From the NCBI RefSeq assembly GCF_007097395.1, contig NZ_VKDC01000015.1:1-64000 (forward strand): a DNA stretch of 64,000 nucleotides, read 5' to 3'. Under the pieces are notes generated by a model that worked only from the letters and a program-made list of their open reading frames with translations, did no database searches and was not told where the DNA came from. Origin of the DNA: Fulvivirga sp. M361 (GTDB lineage Bacteria > Bacteroidota > Bacteroidia > Cytophagales > Cyclobacteriaceae). A program made the position numbers and the translations under genes. Below are positions 63,773 to 64,000 of the stretch, piece after piece. Position 1 is the stretch's first letter. Every line of letters starts with the position of its first letter.

Positions 63773-63840
63773 ATAAATTGTCAAATGTTATTTAGGTATT
63801 ACGGTTAATAATTTAATAATCTATTTAAGTTTTGGATGGG

Positions 63841-63870
63841 ACCCTGCTAGTATTTACCTGGCAGGGTTTT
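63841..63870 (+). terminator. Rho-independent terminator
   Basis: ACCCTGC (63841-63847) pairs with GCAGGGT (63861-63867) around a 13-nt loop, followed by TTT. It lies about 70 bp after the cystathionine beta-synthase stop. Confidence 0.75.
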
Positions 63871-63899
63871 ATATTTCATACCATTTTAAATCAAATGTA

Positions 63900-64000
63900 T
63901 CAGACAAGCAATACTCTTCGATAGGGTAATGTTTCCTCTAATTCCGGAGGAGGGCCGAAATTCCTGTCCCTGAAGCCGTTTAGCTCATCCAATGTTTTTT
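63900..64000 (-). CDS. Unknown gene, C-terminal 33 residues only
   Basis: The minus strand is open from the right edge to a stop at 63900-63902. The visible tail contains TLDELNGFRDRNFGPPPELEE and ends YRRVLLV. I recognise no family, but the composition and the convergent position after a terminator look like a real gene end. The rest lies outside the window. Confidence 0.55.
   Translation of the reverse strand, partial: KTLDELNGFRDRNFGPPPELEETLPYRRVLLV

Noticed and set aside
1-64000. tRNA, rRNA, IS element or prophage
   Set aside because: No cloverleaf, rRNA segment, transposase or phage structural gene was recognised; the search was by eye, so a short tRNA could have been missed.

Overview
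The window looks like a chromosomal segment of a Bacteroidota bacterium, most likely a marine or soil Cytophagales-type organism (inference). Support: a T9SS C-terminal sorting domain (27099-28238), DUF4199 proteins, a BatA-type protein, a long second PurF paralog, Haem_bd and CnaB-like small exported proteins, frequent TAnnTTTG -7 promoter elements, weak Shine-Dalgarno signals and moderate-to-low GC. No tRNA, rRNA, CRISPR array, IS element or prophage gene was seen.

Layout. 1-2400 is a plastic region: two tandem copies of an MNT nucleotidyltransferase-HEPN gene (about 940 bp direct duplication), abutting a 21-bp-period minisatellite. 2525-6823 holds two M20 metallohydrolases flanking a YfcC/DcuC-type carrier, plausibly an acyl-amino-acid/peptide utilisation set. 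6986-7224 is a decayed ECF sigma factor. 7287-11246 is a thiamin operon (TPP riboswitch, thiS, unknown small ORF, TenI/ThiE-like, thiE, thiG, thiH) closed by a strong bidirectional terminator; thiC and thiF are absent here. 11261-14604 carries an OYE reductase, a lipoprotein, a zinc-ribbon protein, a short ssb and a lone ExbD. 14690-21125 is a co-directional run: BatA/vWA protein, a dihydroorotase homologue lacking its metal ligands, two DUF4199 membrane proteins and two GT2 glycosyltransferases. 21196-30002 has a methyltransferase, a MacA-permease-TolC export set without an ATPase, a haem-binding protein, a T9SS cargo, an exported unknown and a PlsC acyltransferase.

30191-33962 is a TPR-CHAT (caspase-like) exported protein, a Crp/Fnr regulator and a DUF2892 membrane protein, with a perfect Crp-like palindrome across the regulator's stop codon. 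34149-42009 is mostly housekeeping on the minus strand (lipid kinase, TerB-like, pgk, Sua5/TsaC, Nudix, CnaB-like, fabI), with recQ on the plus strand. 42799-55834 is murI, then nuoHIJKLMN with a TPR-histidine kinase inserted between nuoH and nuoI, then a purF paralog. nuoA-G are not in the window. 55856-64000 contains a heptosyltransferase-like GT9, an EVE protein, two paralogous exported proteins of unknown function, pyrR-pyrB, a cystathionine beta-synthase and the tail of an unknown minus-strand gene.

Functional links: pyrR and pyrB lie about 43 kb from the pseudo-dihydroorotase, a possible ATCase partner. The strongest candidates for undescribed biology are the CHAT/Crp/DUF2892 unit with its palindrome, the sensor kinase translationally coupled to nuoI, the Lys/Pro-rich NuoI tail, the paralogous exported pair at 57417-60495, and the MNT-HEPN duplication with its minisatellite. 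All statements rest on reading the sequence; no database search was possible.
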